19,361 bases of DNA from a bacterium (GTDB taxonomy: Bacteria > JAMCPX01). Below, piece by piece: positions 8,009 to 13,924 of the stretch; within the stretch, counting starts at the first letter, position 1, and each line of letters starts with the position of its first letter. Location: NCBI GenBank assembly GCA_021792615.1, contig JAJYUJ010000043.1:1-19361 (forward strand), read 5' to 3'. The position numbers and the translations under genes are program-made. The notes beneath the pieces are model-generated. The model did no database searches, was not told the origin of the DNA, and worked only from the letters and a program-made list of their open reading frames with translations.

Positions 8009-9709
8009 ATGTTGAAATCCTTACGCCTGAAGGATTTTGCAATCTTTAAAGACATCACCGTCCAGTTTTCGGAGCATCTGTGCATCATAAGCGGCGAAAC
8101 CGGTGCGGGGAAGTCCATCATGGTCGACGGCATGCTCGTGCTGCTCGGCAACCGCACAGACCCGGGTGTCGTGAGAGAAGGCGCGGCCGAAGCTGTTGTT
8201 GAAGGGCTGTTCGAAACAGAGGAGAAAAGTCCTGCGGCGATATTCCTCCGGGAGCATGGTCTCGAGTCCCTGGATGAACTTGCGATCAAGCGCATCATCA
8301 ATGCACAGGGGAAAAGCAGGGTCTACATCAACGGCTCCCCTTCGACCCTCTCCCTGTTGTCGGATCTGACGAAGTTGCTGGTTGACATACACGGACAGCA
8401 TGAGCACCAGAGCCTGCTCGACGAACAAAACCACTTGAAACTGCTCGATGCTTATGCGGGCACGGAAAAATCCGCAGAACAGGTAAAGGCGGCGTATGCG
8501 GAGTTGGTGAAAACGATCGGCCGGTACAACAGCCTGCAAGCCAACGGTGCAAACTTAAAAAAAGAAGAGGAACTGTTAAAATTCCAGCTTTCGGAGATTC
8601 GGGCAGCGAACTTAAAGCCCGAAGAAGAGGCCACACTCGAAAAAGAGTACAATATCCTGTCGAATGCACAGCGTATGCTCTCGGAGCTCGATACCATATA
8701 CCAGGCCGTCTCCGGCGATGAGAACGGTGTGATTGCAAGCATACACAGATCCCTGAAACTCCTTTCGGGCTTGCAGGACATAGACCCGTACCTTAGGCAG
8801 TATGCCGGCAGGCTCGAAGCAGCGTCCGTCGAATTGAAAGATATTACAGCGGATCTCAGCTCGTACGCTGCAAAGATAGATATGGACCCGCAAAAACTCA
8901 ACCAGACGGAACAGCGCATCGAGCTCATCGAAAAAATGAAAAAGAAGTATGGCAAAACCATTGCGGATATACTGGAATATGCAGCGGCCATGGAAAAAAA
9001 AGCAGGCACCTTGAAAAATACGGATGAAGAGATCGCAGCCCTGCAGCAGAAGAGGGTGCGGCTCGAGAAAGAGCTTTTCCGGGACGCAGAAGAGCTCTCG
9101 GGGGCCAGGAAGCATGCCGCTGTCGGGCTCGGAAAGGCAGTCGTGCAGGAGCTGAAAACGCTGGGTATGAAGGATGCGGTGTTCGAAGCCAGGGTAGAGC
9201 CCCCGGGCAAAAAAGACGCCGTAACCATACAGGGGAAAGACATAAGCTCCGACGGCATGGACAGCGTACGGTATTATTTTTCCGCAAACCCCGGGTTTCC
9301 CGCAAAGCCGCTGACGGATATTATATCCGGCGGTGAGCTTTCAAGGACCATGCTCGCGATCAAAAGGGCTCTGGTCAAGGCATCCCCGGTACCGGTGCTT
9401 GTTTTTGATGAGATAGACGCAGGCATTGGCGGGACCACTGCGGAGATCGTGGGCAGGAAATTAAAAGAGCTTTCCGGTTACCACCAGGTCATCTGTATTA
9501 CGCATCTTCCGCAAATTGCCGGATTCGGTGATTATCATATACGTGTATCGAAGCATACGGCATCCGGGAAAACGGATGTTGCGGTACAGGTGCTTGACGA
9601 AAAGGGCAGGATGGAGGAGATAGCACGGATGTTGTCCGGCGAGAATGTGACGGAGCTTGCACGCAGGCAGGCAAAAGAATTTTTAAAATATGCAAAGGAG
9701 AAAACGTGA
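8009..9709 (+). CDS. recN: DNA repair protein RecN
   Basis: A 566-residue SMC-like ATPase that acts early in double-strand break repair. Walker A is GETGAGKS at 29-36, followed by the RecN-specific QHEHQSLLDEQNHLKLLD element. The middle (about 150-380) is rich in Glu, Lys and Leu and should form the coiled-coil arms. The ABC signature is SGGELSR from residue 440, Walker B is VLVFDEIDAGIGG with Asp467 and Glu468, and the late CITHLPQIAGFGD segment contains the switch His. Length and domain order are normal. It starts directly after the nadK stop and its TGA overlaps the GTG of the next gene. Confidence 0.96.
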   Translation: MLKSLRLKDFAIFKDITVQFSEHLCIISGETGAGKSIMVDGMLVLLGNRTDPGVVREGAAEAVVEGLFETEEKSPAAIFLREHGLESLDELAIKRIINAQGKSRVYINGSPSTLSLLSDLTKLLVDIHGQHEHQSLLDEQNHLKLLDAYAGTEKSAEQVKAAYAELVKTIGRYNSLQANGANLKKEEELLKFQLSEIRAANLKPEEEATLEKEYNILSNAQRMLSELDTIYQAVSGDENGVIASIHRSLKLLSGLQDIDPYLRQYAGRLEAASVELKDITADLSSYAAKIDMDPQKLNQTEQRIELIEKMKKKYGKTIADILEYAAAMEKKAGTLKNTDEEIAALQQKRVRLEKELFRDAEELSGARKHAAVGLGKAVVQELKTLGMKDAVFEARVEPPGKKDAVTIQGKDISSDGMDSVRYYFSANPGFPAKPLTDIISGGELSRTMLAIKRALVKASPVPVLVFDEIDAGIGGTTAEIVGRKLKELSGYHQVICITHLPQIAGFGDYHIRVSKHTASGKTDVAVQVLDEKGRMEEIARMLSGENVTELARRQAKEFLKYAKEKT

Positions 9710-10176
9710 TACGCAAGGCGAAAATGGGAGATGTGAAGGAGATGCAGAAGCTCATCGATGTTTATGCGAAAAAGGGCGAGATGCTCCCGCGCTCCCTGCT
9801 GGAAATATATGAGAATATCCGGGACTATATTGTTTATACACCCGATACCGGCGAGATTATCGGTGTGTGTGCCATGCACATCTTCTGGGACGGGCTTGCA
9901 GAGGTACGCTCGCTTGCGGTGAAGCAGGACCACACGCACAAGGGCATCGGCACCCGGCTGGTCCAGGCGTGCATAGACGAGGCGAAGGGGTTCGAGATTA
10001 ACCAGGTTTTCTCGCTCACCTACAAGCCGGGGTTTTTCGAGAAGCTCGGGTTCAGGATCGTTGACAAATCCCTGCTTCCGCAAAAAATATGGAGTGACTG
10101 CCTGAAGTGCCCGCAATTCCCGGACTGCAACGAGATCGCCTTGATCCTCGAATTGAGCAACGCGGAAAAAGTATAA
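9706..10176 (+). CDS. GNAT N-acetyltransferase, ArgA-like
   Basis: A 156-residue Gcn5-related acetyltransferase. The region EVRSLAVKQDHTHKGIGTRLVQACIDEA contains the acetyl-CoA binding motif (Q/RxxGxG/A, here HKGIGT), and FFEKLGFRIVDKSLLPQKIWSDCLKC resembles short stand-alone N-acetylglutamate synthases found in Deltaproteobacteria and some other groups. If that is right it carries out the first step of arginine synthesis; another amine substrate remains possible. A cysteine group (CLKCPQFPDC) near the C terminus is typical of this subgroup. The start is GTG at 9706, overlapping the recN stop by four bases (GTGA), which argues for translational coupling. Confidence 0.85.
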   Translation: MIRKAKMGDVKEMQKLIDVYAKKGEMLPRSLLEIYENIRDYIVYTPDTGEIIGVCAMHIFWDGLAEVRSLAVKQDHTHKGIGTRLVQACIDEAKGFEINQVFSLTYKPGFFEKLGFRIVDKSLLPQKIWSDCLKCPQFPDCNEIALILELSNAEKV

Positions 10177-10187
10177 ATGGCGCGTGA

Positions 10188-10604
10188 ATGAAAACATACC
10201 GTAAAGAGCTGTGGTTCGACGTTCAGGCGAGAAGGGCCTTTATAAACATCACGCCGCAGGTAGAAGAGTGCCTCAAGGAAAGCGGCGTCAGGGAGGGGCT
10301 TGTCCTGGTCAATGCCATGCACATCACGGCATCCGTTTTTATCAATGACGATGAATCCGGTCTGCACCATGATTTCGACGTGTGGCTGGAAAAGCTCGCA
10401 CCGCATGAGCCGGTGCAGCAGTACCGGCATAACAGGGGAGAAGAGAATGCCGACGCTCACATGAAACGGCAGGTCATGGGCAGGGAGGTCGTGGCAGCGA
10501 TTACCAAAGGGAAGCTGGATTTCGGCCCGTGGGAGCAGATCTTTTACGGCGAATTCGACGGTATGAGGAAAAAGAGGGTGCTGGTCAAGATTATCGGCGA
10601 GTAG
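10188..10604 (+). CDS. yjbQ: YjbQ/UPF0047 family protein
   Basis: A 138-residue protein of the YjbQ family (UPF0047, annotated as secondary thiamine-phosphate synthase). The conserved elements are visible in order: [32 protein letters not shown], the [18 protein letters not shown] histidine-rich segment and [14 protein letters not shown]. The histidines and Asp suggest a metal or phosphate site. The physiological role is poorly established; some members have weak thiamine-phosphate synthase activity. The start at 10188 is 11 bases after the GNAT stop, so it is the last gene of the nadK operon. The ribosome site is weak. Confidence 0.92.
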   Translation: MKTYRKELWFDVQARRAFINITPQVEECLKESGVREGLVLVNAMHITASVFINDDESGLHHDFDVWLEKLAPHEPVQQYRHNRGEENADAHMKRQVMGREVVAAITKGKLDFGPWEQIFYGEFDGMRKKRVLVKIIGE

Positions 10605-10800
10605 AAAGGCGGGACACCGGTCTTCATTGTCCCCCCCCGGCACGTGCCTGACGTGTCCTAAAACCTTTACCTGTTTCTTCATCCTCCTCATAAACTTCTG
10701 TGTTATCCCTCTTACATAGGAGGGACTAAGGGAGTTACCTTCTGCGTTTACTATTCTTTCAAACAAACGCCCGCTTTGGTCTACACGTACAAGTGGAAGT
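10605..10800. other. Spacer at the border of the accessory island
   Basis: After yjbQ there is a GGGACA/TGTCCC stem (10611-10616 with 10628-10633) that runs into a C8 tract, then the 10-bp palindrome GGCACGTGCC at 10639-10648. There is no U-tract, so it is a poor intrinsic terminator. The minus strand is open through this spacer and could be a decayed coding remnant (it reads VDQSGRLFERIVNAEG and further), with AGGAGGATG inside it. No plus-strand gene is visible. Confidence 0.35.
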
Positions 10801-10819
10801 ATGTTAAAGCCGAGTCAAT
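10801..10819 (+). repeat. Module A, copy 1 (short)
   Basis: The 19-bp sequence atgttaaagccgagtcaat is found here, at 11672 and at 13784, identical each time. In this copy the hairpin part seen in the other two is missing and promoter module B follows about 9 bases later. Confidence 0.85.
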
Positions 10820-10828
10820 TTCACTTGA

Positions 10829-10960
10829 GGAATTTATATTGCAATAATCATGCTTTTGGCTTATAAAAAACATCACTTCCTTGCAGTGCACAGAGATTAA
10901 CAAATCCCGAAAAAGGAGTTTGTCATTATGAATGAAATAAAGGATTCCATGGCCTTTGTT
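10829..10960 (+). repeat. Promoter-leader repeat (module B), copy 1
   Basis: A 132-bp block matching 11795-11926 with one mismatch, and 13631-13780 more loosely. It holds TTGCAA (10839-10844), 17 bp, TATAAA (10862-10867), then a leader, the ribosome site AAAAAGGAG, and ATG at 10928. The small ORF here (10928-11020) reads MNEIKDSMAFVVSLKARIKG and ends after 30 residues. The DUF4160 gene follows 59 bases later. Confidence 0.85.
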
Positions 10961-11016
10961 GTATCCCTAAAAGCAAGAATCAAGGGGGCCAGAATCTCAT
11001 CCTTGTTTCTTGAACC

Positions 11017-11045
11017 TTGACAAAAAGGACCGCAACAACTAATAA
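11017..11045 (+). promoter_or_regulatory. Possible second promoter for the DUF4160 gene
   Basis: A perfect TTGACA (11017-11022) is followed after 17 bp by a weak TAATAA (11040-11045). The gene starts at 11080 behind AAGAGAAGA. It may act with, or instead of, the promoter in the repeat upstream. Confidence 0.3.
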
Positions 11046-11079
11046 ATACAATATAGTTTCTATCGGATAAGAGAAGATA

Positions 11080-11337
11080 ATGCCAACGGTAAAAAATATA
11101 AAGGGTCCGTATCGCTTTTTCTTTTATAGCTTTGATTGCAACGAGCCAATGCATGTACATGTTCAGAGGGAAAGAATGGTATGCAAGTTCTGGCTGGAAG
11201 CTGTGGTGTTGGGTAAAAACTACGGATTTGCATCAGAAGAATTGAATACAATACGGAAAATTATTATTAATAATAAAAATAAGATTGTGGAGGCGTGGCA
11301 TGAACACTGCGGTAAAACTTCAAGAAGTAAGAATTAA
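11080..11337 (+). CDS. DUF4160 family protein (possible toxin-antitoxin partner)
   Basis: An 85-residue protein with the DUF4160 pattern: RFFFYSFDCNEPMHVHVQ, then KFWLEAVVL, then GFASEELNTIRKII and a C-terminal AWHEHC. The HVHV motif is the family hallmark. DUF4160 genes are commonly followed by a DUF2442 gene, as here, in small two-gene units that are suspected toxin-antitoxin modules; which partner is the toxin has not been shown to my knowledge. The ribosome site AAGAGAAGA is moderate. The last codons overlap the start of the DUF2442 gene by 38 bp, so the pair is translationally coupled. It sits directly downstream of module B copy 1. Confidence 0.85.
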   Translation: MPTVKNIKGPYRFFFYSFDCNEPMHVHVQRERMVCKFWLEAVVLGKNYGFASEELNTIRKIIINNKNKIVEAWHEHCGKTSRSKN

Positions 11338-11581
11338 GGACATAAAGATCACACAGGACAAAATTACAGCCCATCTCGTTGACGGACGGATCATCAGTGT
11401 CCCCCTTGCGTGGTCATGGCGATTGTCCGAAGCAACGCCACAGCAACGCGCCCATTATGAGATTATAGGGGATGGTGAAGGCGTACACTGGCCTGATATA
11501 GATGAGGACATTAGTGCAGAAGGAATGCTGTATGGTATCCCGGCTCAGCGGCATTCAAAGTCTACAACTACACGAAATTGA
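11300..11581 (+). CDS. DUF2442 family protein (partner of the DUF4160 gene)
   Basis: A 93-residue protein with the complete DUF2442 pattern: ITAHLVDGRIISVPLAWSWRL, then EATPQQRAHYEIIGDG, then the strongly conserved GVHWPDIDEDISAEGML. ATG at 11300 is preceded by GGAGG (11289-11293) at six bases, so I prefer it to an in-frame TTG at 11285. It overlaps the DUF4160 gene. NMR work on other members shows a small fold without known catalysis. It may be a DNA-binding antitoxin or a neutraliser of the partner protein; this is inference from gene order. Confidence 0.85.
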   Translation: MNTAVKLQEVRIKDIKITQDKITAHLVDGRIISVPLAWSWRLSEATPQQRAHYEIIGDGEGVHWPDIDEDISAEGMLYGIPAQRHSKSTTTRN

Positions 11582-11671
11582 AATAAGATATAGGGCATTC
11601 CCGGCCGGCTTTACCTCGACTCTTCTGCGTCATCTTAGACGGGCACGACACTATACGTTTATAAATTGCTT
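11582..11671. other. Short spacer after the DUF2442 gene
   Basis: Ninety bases with the GC-rich patch ccggccggc near its start and no ORF. No clear terminator is visible before the hairpin repeat that begins at 11672. Confidence 0.4.
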
Positions 11672-11787
11672 ATGTTAAAGCCGAGTCAATATGTCAGTAT
11701 CATCTCTTCCTCCTGTCTTTATAACAGGATATACTACTGACATTTTCACTTGGTAATTAGAGATCACATTTTCACCTGGCTGTCGCA
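11672..11787 (+). repeat. Hairpin repeat (module A-C), copy 2
   Basis: It begins with the shared 19-mer (11672-11690). ATGTCAGTA (11691-11699) and TACTGACAT (11735-11743) are perfect inverted repeats, with a nested CCTGT/ACAGG pair (11712-11716, 11724-11728), so a stem-loop of about 53 bases can form. It then carries two ATTTTCAC motifs and ends in ctggctgtcgca. Read on the minus strand it contains AGGAGGAAGAG-ATG, as at the start of a gene. The repeated GTGAAAATGT-like boxes recall the multiple terminal repeats of IS21-type elements, but no IS21 genes are present. Confidence 0.7.
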
Positions 11788-11794
11788 CCATTGC

Positions 11795-11926
11795 GGAATT
11801 TATATTGCAATAATCATGCTTTTGGCTTATAAAAAACATCACTTCCTTGCAGTGCACAGAGATTAACAAATCCCGAAAAAGGAGTTTGTCATTATGAATG
11901 AAATAAAGGATTCCAGGGCCTTTGTT
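11795..11926 (+). repeat. Promoter-leader repeat (module B), copy 2
   Basis: 131 of 132 positions match copy 1. TTGCAA is at 11805-11810 and TATAAA at 11828-11833 with 17 bp between them. The small ORF starts at 11894 and reads MNEIKDSRAFVLLRVLPENGAA, stopping at 11962. Its TAA is immediately followed by the ATG of a Cas3-like fragment. After position 11926 it diverges from the other copies. Confidence 0.85.
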
Positions 11927-11962
11927 CTCTTGCGGGTTTTGCCAGAAAATGGTGCCGCATAA

Positions 11963-12016
11963 ATGCCTATCCCGGACGAAAAAAATAAGGAATTTTACGC
12001 TCACAGCCGCTGTTAA
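11963..12016 (+). pseudogene. Short 5' fragment of a Cas3-type gene (fragment 1)
   Basis: The frame reads MPIPDEKNKEFYAHS and then RC and a stop. The EFYAHS motif is the start of CRISPR-associated Cas3 HD nuclease proteins (xYAHSxxGKPxxxW). A second, longer fragment at 12874 starts MPASSEKTVEFYTHS and shares ggaattttac-ctcacagc at DNA level. Similarity here is lost right after the HS codons (about 12007). It is a broken remnant, not a functional protein. Fifteen residues are few, so the call rests on the match to the second fragment. Confidence 0.45.
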
Positions 12017-12048
12017 ATATTTATTCCATTGAGTTACAGGAGGAATCT

Positions 12049-12081
12049 ATGCTATTCTTCAAAAAAGAATGGTTACATTAA
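12049..12081 (+). CDS. Ten-codon minicistron with a strong ribosome site
   Basis: ACAGGAGGAATCT-ATG starts a ten-residue peptide, MLFFKKEWLH, with a TAA stop. The ribosome site is among the best in the window. It lies about 90 bases before the TumE-type operon and may be a leader peptide or the surviving start of a deleted gene. Its function is unknown. Confidence 0.3.
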   Translation: MLFFKKEWLH

Positions 12082-12171
12082 GATCGGATTTCATAATAAC
12101 AACGGCGTTTTAAAATAAATAGGTAGCTCATCTATGATCCAGGATAGAACATAGGTGCAAGGAGGTTAACC

Positions 12172-12450
12172 ATGTCGGCTGTAATTAATATGGTTGCAAA
12201 AGAATTACATATGAATCCCGGAGAGCTTTTGAATGAGAGTGTAAGAAGTTATCTCGAAAAAAAGCTCTCGGTAATCGATGCTGAGATTTTCCTCATAGTA
12301 AAGAAATACGGCATTAAAGATGTTTTCGAGCTTGATGCAAAAGTAAAGAAGGGCTTTATACATGAGAAAGATGCCTACGATGATTATTTCACGCTGGACA
12401 ATCTCGAATCAGAGCGTAAGACAATAAAAAATATATTAGAAAAGCTCTGA
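12172..12450 (+). CDS. Candidate antitoxin next to a TumE-type toxin
   Basis: A 92-residue, highly charged, mostly helical protein (MSAVINMVAKELHMNPGELL at the start). The N-terminal 35 residues resemble the DNA- or toxin-binding start of small antitoxins; the C-terminal half (DAYDDYFTLDNLESERKTIK) is acidic and should be extended or helical. I do not recognise a named family with certainty. It has a strong AAGGAGG site before 12172, and its TGA overlaps the ATG of the next gene (TGATG). Order, size and coupling are those of an antitoxin-toxin operon. Confidence 0.6.
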   Translation: MSAVINMVAKELHMNPGELLNESVRSYLEKKLSVIDAEIFLIVKKYGIKDVFELDAKVKKGFIHEKDAYDDYFTLDNLESERKTIKNILEKL

Positions 12451-12806
12451 TGTCTACCATTGAAGACATCAAAAGAATAGCAGAAGTTGAGTTTTCGGAC
12501 ATTATCAGCAATGCTTATCAAATAGATTATAAGCTGCGGATTACATTAAGGAATAATAGCTTTATTGATGTATACCTGTCCCGGACATTAACCGGCAAAT
12601 TTGGTTTTCACTGGGAATGTAGAGATAAAAAAAGAACAATTTACCGATATGATAATTTTCCTGATAAAAAATGGCGGCATGTAGCGACATTCCCGCATCA
12701 TTTTCATAACGGTTCTCAGAATACTGCCGAAGCTTCACCGTTTCCACGTACGATAATTGACGGGTTCAGAGCGTTCATGGAATTCGTAAGAAACAAAGTT
12801 GGATAA
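12450..12806 (+). CDS. TumE-type toxin-antitoxin system protein (DUF6516)
   Basis: A 118-residue protein. YRYDNFPDKKWRHVATFPHHFHNGSQ matches the diagnostic YRYDNAPH-ATFPHHKH signature of the TumE/DUF6516 toxin family. Upstream, YQIDYKLRITLRNNSFIDVYLS and FGFHWE are the usual beta-strand segments. The conserved Asp and His residues could form a catalytic or metal site, but the activity of the family is not well defined. It starts one base inside the stop codon of the antitoxin gene, so the pair is coupled. Downstream it runs directly into a Cas3-type remnant. Confidence 0.8.
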   Translation: MSTIEDIKRIAEVEFSDIISNAYQIDYKLRITLRNNSFIDVYLSRTLTGKFGFHWECRDKKRTIYRYDNFPDKKWRHVATFPHHFHNGSQNTAEASPFPRTIIDGFRAFMEFVRNKVG

Positions 12807-12873
12807 CTTCCGTGCAGTTCTTTATTCAAACAAATGGTTCACCTGGTTTTTCCAAAAGAAGGTATTGAAGCCG

Positions 12874-13083
12874 ATGCCCGCGTCAAGTGAGAAAACTGTG
12901 GAATTTTACACTCACAGCATTGAAGGAAAACCAGTCCAAGAATGGCATCGGCTTGAAGAACATCTTAAGCAAACGGCGGAGTTAGCTAAGTCTTTCGCGG
13001 ATGAGTTTGGGTGTGGGGAATGGGCGAATCTTGCGGGCAGAGACCATATTATCTTTTCTTTGGATTACAATCACCTCCTGTAA
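12874..13083 (+). pseudogene. Truncated Cas3-type HD nuclease gene (fragment 2)
   Basis: The frame reads MPASSEKTVEFYTHSIEGKP, then VQEWHRLEEHLKQTAELAKS and FADEFGCGEWANLAG. This is the N-terminal start of Cas3 HD domains, where YxHSxxGKPxxxWxxLxxHL precedes the catalytic WHDLGK. Similarity stops at about 13038, exactly where the HD pair is expected (LAGR-DH instead of LAGxWHDLGK), and the frame then runs into a transposase remnant and stops at 13083. About 55 residues are left, without the nuclease site or the helicase. No other cas gene or CRISPR array was found. The frame is open upstream to the TumE stop. Confidence 0.7.
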
Positions 13084-13615
13084 CCCTGAGATTGCCTGAA
13101 GCGGGGTCACATACTTCAGGGAACTGTGCGGGTCATTATTGTAAATTTCCGTGAAGCGGTCAAGCCATTGAAACAACATCATCAACCGTAGGAAAACGCA
13201 TTGGTATTTCCCTGTGATATTTCAGTGTTTTGATAAAGGCCGCGATCCATGCCTGGTCATCCGGTGTATGAGGTCGTCCGTAATGTACTGGTGCACCTAA
13301 CAGGTCTTTAATAGAAACCCTTGTCCATGAAGCTTTCATGGCTAATCCCCTATCTGAATGGGCAATCAGGTTCATGTGGAGATACTCCGGCAGTCGTGTC
13401 AATGCTTCCGATACCGTTTTCATAAGGTCGCTGGATGAAACACCGTTTAAACAATGGCCTATAGAAAGCAGGTATCGGAAGGGCAATACCATGACCGGAA
13501 TAGCCCATACCTTGATCCCGGATTCGGTTACAAAGCAGGTTCCATCATAACACAGCAGAGAAAACCCTTCCCGTAACAGGCTGTGTGGGCTGACCCCTAT
13601 GCCGTCTGGTGTTTA
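13040..13615 (-). pseudogene. Decayed DDE transposase (integrase-core type)
   Basis: On the minus strand the frame from 13615 reads TPDGIGVSPHSLLREGFSLL, then CYDGTCFVTESGIKVWAIPV, then IAHSDRG (second catalytic Asp), then HTPDDQAWIAAFIKTLKYHR, then a frameshift near 13172-13185, then FTEIYNNDPHSSLKYVTPLQ. These are the successive blocks of IS3/IS481-like integrase-core transposases. The position that should hold the catalytic Glu (AWIEAF in relatives) is Ala (gcg). The N-terminal helix-turn-helix part is missing, and no terminal inverted repeats could be paired. It is dead: frameshifted, truncated and lacking Glu. Its left end abuts the broken Cas3 fragment, so its insertion may have cut that gene. 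Confidence 0.8.
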
Positions 13616-13630
13616 CATGGACGGTGAATT

Positions 13631-13780
13631 CTTATTGCAAACACCGGATTTTTAGCCTATATATCATATCACTTCCCTGCAGTGCACAGAGATTAACAAA
13701 TCCCGAAAAAGGAGTTTGTCGTTGTGAATGAAATAAAGGATTCCAAGGTCTTTGTTATGTCCCTAAAAGTAAGGATCAAG
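13631..13780 (+). repeat. Promoter-leader repeat (module B), copy 3
   Basis: This copy is more diverged than the other two, but keeps TTGCAA (13635-13640), a 17-bp spacer of different sequence, TATATA (13658-13663), the leader core and AAAAAGGAG. The small ORF starts with GTG at 13724 (VNEIKDSKVFVMSLKVRIK) and runs on into module A, ending at 13852 after 42 codons. Conserved promoter boxes around a changed spacer suggest that the promoter has been kept by selection. Confidence 0.75.
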
Positions 13781-13783
13781 ATA

Positions 13784-13873
13784 ATGTTAAAGCCGAGTCA
13801 ATCTATCAGTATCATCTCTTCCTCCGGTCTTTATAACAGGATATACTACTGACATTTTCACCCGGCTGTCGCA
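13784..13873 (+). repeat. Hairpin repeat (module A-C), copy 3
   Basis: It starts with the same 19-mer (13784-13802), followed by the hairpin module with some substitutions, and ends in cccggctgtcgca. Here A-C follows B directly, with no genes between them. CCGGCTGTCGCAA at its end is an imperfect inverted copy of TTGCAAACACCGG at 13635, so 13635-13873 could be a complete small element. Confidence 0.65.
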
Positions 13874-13924
13874 AATTTCAAGTGAAAAGCTGACAAGCTC
13901 CCATGAATCTGGTATGTCATTCTC

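Noticed and set aside
8452-9258. Long antisense frame inside recN (268 residues)
   Set aside because: It is Ser- and Phe-rich low-complexity sequence mirroring the coiled-coil codons of recN, without motif or ribosome site.
10020-10604. Continuation of the minus-strand frame through yjbQ
   Set aside because: This part is the antisense of the clear YjbQ coding sequence. Only the segment outside yjbQ is worth a look.
12799-12873. Cas3 fragment 2 starting at TTG 12799
   Set aside because: The 25 residues before 12874 do not resemble Cas3 and overlap the TumE stop. The similarity begins with the ATG at 12874.
10801-13873. CRISPR array from the three spaced repeats
   Set aside because: The repeats are over 100 bp, contain a promoter and an ORF start, and are separated by about 800-1800 bp with genes. 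This is not an array.
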